Assembly: GCA_013398295.1 (NCBI GenBank)
Contig: VZSF01000014.1
Coordinates: forward strand, 187,644 to 251,643
Source of the DNA: Chionis minor
Taxonomy: Eukaryota > Chordata > Aves > Charadriiformes > Chionididae
Direction: 5' to 3'
Length of the DNA: 64,000 bases
Below the pieces are notes generated by a model, which was given only the letters and a program-made list of their open reading frames with translations, was not told the DNA's origin and searched no databases. Positions 58,758-64,000 of this stretch are shown here, one piece after another. The translations under genes and the position numbers were made by a program. Position 1 is the stretch's first letter. Every line of letters begins with the position of its first letter.

Positions 58758-58780
58758 AGAAGCAAATGCCGTTGTGTTAT

Positions 58781-59758
58781 TGTTGATGTTTTTAAATAAT
58801 AAGAATGAACTTTTGTTTCTAGCTTATGTAAGTACTACTTTGGGGAGCAGGAGGAAATTGCCTATGCGGTCATGTCACTGAATGAACTGCACATAACGCT
58901 ACGGTTCTGGCCTCTGGAAAGAGGGTATATTGCATCTCCCCAGAATTTTCTGCTATGCCTTGGGCGCTGGGGAGGTAGTTTTAAAAACCCATTGAAAACT
59001 TTTATTTTCACCCCCTGATTATAACCATATAAAGGGGTGAGCTTTGCTAATGCATATTCTCATTGTTGTGGGACCTAGACTCTGCCAGAGCTTTGATGTG
59101 GTGTCATTCTTTTTTGCTTTTTCTTTTGATTATAAAAAGGTCAGAAGACTTTTTAGTCTGCTATGCCAGCTGTGAACTTGGATAATGAAAACTTTAACTC
59201 AGAGTGAGTTGGACAACACACAGTTTATACCTAATTCTTTCTCCTACACGTTTGTCCTTGTAGGCACATCTATGCTTTCAGGTTTGTCTTCAGTCAGTTC
59301 AGTATGTTTCAGTTGCAGCAAGCACTTTACATTTCTTCTGGTTCTTATAACCTTTTTGGCACCTGAGAGGACCAAGAAACACAACTTGATCCTCAACAGT
59401 TTGAGTTGCTGCATGAGCTGCAGGCTCTCGGCTCTTCTTGACACATCTTGTGTTTCCTGGATGTTCTGCTCTGCACCATGCAGAGTTGCTCATTAAAGAA
59501 GTTAAGTGTCATCCCCTTCCTCCAGTTCTGTTCCTCCCAGCCAGACACCTTAGGAGACTGATTTCTGCCAGCACCAGTAATGTGATGGCTTTGGTTGCAT
59601 TAGTGTTGATTTTTATTTGGTGCTACTTTGACCCTTAGCCATTTTCCAGCTTTGTGCTAGCGCTATAGTCTGGGGCATTCAACCCCGTCTTCGTTTCTGC
59701 TGCCAGTGCTGCTGGGATGGTCAGCTCTGGTGCAAAGAGCTGGTGTTGGTGTGCATTG

Positions 59759-59792
<34 letters not shown>

Positions 59793-62700
59793 CGTGCCNG
59801 GCGTGCCCCTTCAGAGCCTGGCTAACGATGCAATCTCTTAACCCTTCAAGAGGTTCTTTCCTCTGAAGGGAAACCATGCAGAGCAAAATGTCCATTGATT
59901 TCGGTTGTAGATACAGTTCCTAGCATTCTGGGCATCGCATTGACCTAAGTGAGTTTGACGCAGCCAACAAGGTCAATGAAAAACTTCCAGCAGTATTGGT
60001 AATGTCTGTGCTCGGCAGGCACTGCTACTGGTGTCTGTCATGAAGGCTTGCAATAAGGCTCTGTGGAAATTAATTTGCCTCAGGCTGAAGCTGTATGGTG
60101 TCTGGGACACGGAGCATTTTGGTGATTTTTGAGGACTATGGTGATTTTATGTATAGCCTTTATTTACCTTTCTTGCACTAAAATGAGTACAATATCTGGA
60201 GTGGAAAGAGTACAGAAGTAAGTAAAGGCTGACAATAAAAGTATTGATAATAAATCATTATTATCATAAATTGATAATAAAGAAAATGAATGGGAAATAG
60301 ATCAAATAAAACAAAGAAAGGAACAACGTGAGAAAAGTATTGCAGGTGTTTCAGTGCAAAAACATTCCAACCCAAAAGTCTCTATAGCGAACAGAAAATC
60401 TTCATGTTTTTAGAATTTTTTTAAGACACTGACATTGGAAGTATATAAAATTTGCAGGGGAAATATGAGAGCTTTCCAAGACCAAAAAACTACAGCTATA
60501 TAGGGAAGAAAAAAAAAAAAAAGCCCAAAACCCTACAAATCCATTTACATGAAAAATCTATTCTGCTGATATAACTCTAAGAATAATTTCTTTTGTGTGC
60601 CAGAATGTGAGCCTGATTTTAATTCTGTTGTTACTCTCTACTGTCCAAACTGCATTTGAATAAGCAAGATCAGAATTGTTAAAACCTGAAGGTGCTTGCT
60701 TCTGTTAAATACTCGTCACTCATATAAAAATAATACTTGTACCTCCCACACACACTGTCAAATTTACAGTATTTAAGGAATTGTAAAATGTCAATGTCCA
60801 TAAATAGGTGAAGAAAGCACAGTGATTTCACCATATGGAAAACTTTATCTGTGTGATTCTCAATCAGAAATTGCTTATCCAGATACGTATTCCAAATATT
60901 GAAATCCTATTTTGTGTAAAATACTTAGTCCATTAAAACAGGGATTTTCTATCATCACTTGCAGCCTTTGGCTTTCTTGTATTCTCACAGGAACACTGAG
61001 CATGTGGCCTGCCCCAAACTGTGTATCAGAGAATGTTCAAGTTTTGACTTTGTCCATGCCTTCTCATATTCCTAAAATAAGACATGAAAAGCTGCCTCAA
61101 CTGCTAAAAAATTAATGTCGGCAATCTAGGGCCCTTTGAGACAAAATGCTAGCCATCAGAATTGGTCTTAGGTTAAAATACTCAGCTCTACCACTTTGCC
61201 CTGCCCAAATACAGGAGACAGTAAACATGCAATCATTTGTTTATTAGGACAGTTCTGTGCTACAAGCTCCTGACTTCATAGCTGTATTATGAGGTATTTG
61301 AAAAATGCCCAACAGATGCGTATTTACTCCAGGAAAAGAAACCCGTCACGAATATTGGAGAACAGTTGAACTTTATGCCTGTTTGTGTGTGGATGAACAG
61401 GATGCTGGGATAAGTTATTCTAGGAAAAAATCATATTTATTTATTTTACTTGTATAGCTGCCTTTATACTAAAAGTTCTTTTCTGAGTGTCTCTATCCTA
61501 GCATGCTGTATTGGCAGAAGTATTCCACTGCATGTTCAGTCATACGGTCATCCCTTGCTAGAATACTAATTTTGCACATTTTTAAAACTAATTTTTAATA
61601 CTGATTTTGGACCCTTTAAAAATATTTTTCTAGAAAAGCAGCATCTTTGAGCTATGCCACCGTTTTTTGTTGGTCTGTTATACCATTCAGCTATTTTCTG
61701 GGATGATTCTACCCGTCTAGCAAATCTTTTCTGGTGTGAATTAGTTCTTAGTTTGTTTCCATAAGCAAGAAAGGACTCCAGATGTTTAAGCTCTAGTTAT
61801 TTTATCAAACCCTCTAAAACTGATGTATTATCTTTCCTAGCTTCTGCTTTCACCCATCTGCTTTGAACAAAAAGGATTGCTGAAACAGACACTGTAAAAC
61901 AGTCAAAACAGTTACCAGTTTTCCAGTTTGAAGTTACTAATGAAATTACATGCTCTACCCTCAGTTTTAACTGATGAAATAGCACATATGACCGGAAACC
62001 AATCAGAGAACCTGAAGATTTGTTCTCAAGGAGCTGAGATTAGGTGGTTTTATCAGTTTGGAGTATCACCCTACAGCTTCACATTCTTCCCATCCTACCT
62101 AACTTTTCAAGAAAAGTCAGAGACTACTATCCAAAGACTCTCAAATTAGAGAGAAAGGGTTTCTTCAAAGACAGGCTTTGTAATAACACTGTTATTGGAC
62201 CAAATAGGCTGAGGTCTCCATCTGCAAAGTTCTGAGCCTTCTTTAATTGTTCAAGGTTTTATAGCTCCATGAAATGTTAATGCTTTTGGGCGTTCTGAGC
62301 CTATGTACTGCATTCAACTTAATGCAGCTCACTTTCTGAAATTATTTTTTTGTACTTTTTGATGTTTTTTTTTAAAACCATTCTGGAGCTTAACGAAGCA
62401 AATAGGTACTTAATGGGAGTTAGAAAGAAAATAAGAGATATTTACGCAAGTGGACTGTTTCTTGGTTATTTTGAATTTTAGTCTTAGATGACTCAAATCC
62501 CTTGAGCTGTCGCATCACCCTGGAGATGTCTAAATGTTTGCTGCCGAAAATGGGCTGAGTTTTCTAAAATAAAAAAATTAAATAAAACTGCATTTTGTTG
62601 GCATGCTTTGGCTTAGACAGAATGAATTCTGACATGGTTGTAAGCATCAAGCAGGGGACAGCTCAGTACTTGGCGCAATGTGTCTCCTTGGGCTGCGTGT

Positions 62701-64000
62701 ACAGCCAGGAGCCTGCCTCCAGGGAGCTGTTGATGATGGTGTATTCTCTATTGATTGCACAGGCCTGCTTGTTTTGGGTTTGTTTTTTAAATCTTGGCAT
62801 GCTAGGGACAAACATATAGTGTGTGTTTAAGGCTGTTCTGAGATTTGTTATTGCTCGCTGCACCAATGGTATTAGTGGGCAGCTTCATAATACTGATGGC
62901 ATATTGGCCCAACAGCAAATCTCTGCCTGAAGACAAGATCCCGACATACAATAAAGATCTGAGTCTCTCTGGACCTCCATACACCCCTTCTTTATAAGAA
63001 ACACAAGCACAAATATGGAGACAGATGCCTCTTAGGCTATCAGCCTGTCTGTAGATGTGGCATATTATTTTCTGATCTGGTAGGTGCTTTCTGCAAGCTG
63101 GTAGGATTTCCCACCAGAGGTGTGATTCACTCGCTATTAAAGTCCAAAAGCAAAATGGCATGTAGACAGCATATAGTCCAAGGTCCAAGAATTGAAAATG
63201 AATGGGAATGAGTAAGGCACAAAGGCTCAAAGAGGAGTAAGCACTGCCTCCCTGAGGATTCTGAAGGTAATGTTATTTTAATAAAATATACACAACTTGT
63301 TTTAGGTAAAATTATTTCATTAAACTCAAAAGTTTCTTGTGATTGTCCATGTATTCAAAACTATTTCAATTTCAGTTTTGTGTAGAAGAGGATAGAAAAT
63401 AAAACTTGAAGTTCTCTTACTTCATCAATAAGAAACTGCAGTTGTGATTTAGTCTTGATTTATTTGTAACTTTTTATGTTTTTCCATGCTTAAATTACTA
63501 TTCTTTTTTTATTTATTGTGATGCATCACAATGGATCCATTAACCATATCATAAAAATGTATTAAAGACTATATTTGGAATCTGTACATTGGTTTGTGGC
63601 CTGTGTAGGCTTGTATTGTACTTATTAATTTCTTGGTCAAAGCACCACCTAAGATAGGGGTTTTCACTAATAACTTTAAAACGAAGTGTAAGAGATAGGT
63701 GTGTTTTAGTCAGTGTCCAGTTTCAACACTCAGGCTCTTGTTGGGACAAAGGGAATGTATATGGAACTAAGAATATGCTGTTGGTTTAGCCTAGTTAGGG
63801 TATCAGACCAGTAACAGTAATACCCCCTCGTAGTTCAAATTAATGTAGAAATGAAAATTGTTACACAGAAAAAGAGCCCTTCCTAGTATCTATCCCTTTT
63901 CTGTGGTGTTATGCTCACCCTTCCAGTGTCCGTCTGGTTCGCAGGGTTGACATTCTCGGATTTTTCTTTCATTCTCTTTGACTCTCCATCAAGCAACCCA
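58781..64000. other. Intergenic sequence downstream of ICE1, nothing recognised
   Basis: The frames here are short and unsupported on both strands. A T-run of 31 (59762-59792) with an N at 59799 and AT-rich repeats of 'ttgataataa' near 60243-60282 are the only distinct local features. I see no start of a neighbouring gene. Confidence 0.6.
59762..59792. repeat. Homopolymer T(31)
   Basis: A run of 31 T, followed seven bases later by an ambiguous base at 59799. It may be the poly(A) of a minus-strand retrocopy or an assembly-difficult homopolymer; upstream minus-strand sequence gives no recognisable gene. Confidence 0.8.

Larger units (their letters stand above)
58031..58780 (+). other. ICE1: ICE1 3' UTR
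   Basis: AT-rich sequence after the stop codon with three candidate polyadenylation signals (58218, 58325, 58752). The last is followed by a GT-rich stretch, so the longest transcript probably ends near 58775. Confidence 0.7.

Noticed and set aside
59185..59496. Frames on both strands of a possible processed pseudogene
   Set aside because: I could not match any translation to a known protein family, and the poly(A)-like run is elsewhere, so I do not call a gene or pseudogene.
1..64000. A previously undescribed multi-gene system
   Set aside because: Apart from ICE1 and transposable-element remains, no coding region with independent support was found; the window is a single-gene vertebrate locus.

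Overview
This is vertebrate nuclear DNA, almost certainly from a bird. It holds one long multi-exon gene with GT-AG introns, a CpG-island promoter, and many CR1-type LINE fragments, several with the usual avian 3' tail. I see no bacterial, plastid or viral gene organisation, no CRISPR array, and no tRNA or rRNA gene.

The only protein-coding gene I can support is ICE1 (KIAA0947), the scaffold of the little elongation complex that drives transcription of small nuclear RNA genes. It lies on the + strand, with its CDS from 19758 to 58030. I could place all 20 coding exons by splice sites, reading phase and recalled similarity to human ICE1. The exons sum to 6777 nt, or 2258 residues plus stop, close to my recollection of about 2266 for human. 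The gene looks intact. A coiled-coil N-terminus is spread over 13 small or medium exons, one 4.77-kb exon encodes about 1590 mostly disordered residues, and six exons encode a conserved helical C-terminus. Intron 3 has the signature of a minor-spliceosome (U12-type) AT-AC intron.

Layout. From 1 to 18.4 kb the window is non-genic and holds old repeats: an ancient CR1 at about 2.1-3.6 kb, a decayed Ty3/gypsy pol relic at about 3.8-5.8 kb, a deleted CR1 tail at about 8.7-9.3 kb, an anonymous C/T-rich segment at about 12.1-12.6 kb, and a minus-strand CR1 ORF2 fragment at about 14.6-16.2 kb. From 18.4 to 19.0 kb there is a probable solo LTR next to the ICE1 promoter. The CpG island, first exon and start codon occupy 19.3-20.1 kb. 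The gene body runs from 20 to 58.8 kb; intron 6 is enlarged by several sense CR1 insertions and intron 14 carries a GC-rich insert. From 58.8 to 64 kb I find no gene.

I found no new multi-gene system. The points most worth a second look are the AT-AC intron next to a 19-nt micro-exon in a snRNA-transcription gene, the recognisable Ty3/gypsy RT-RNase H-integrase relic, the LTR beside the promoter, and a 107-bp exact duplication bounded by single Ns in intron 15 that looks like an assembly error.
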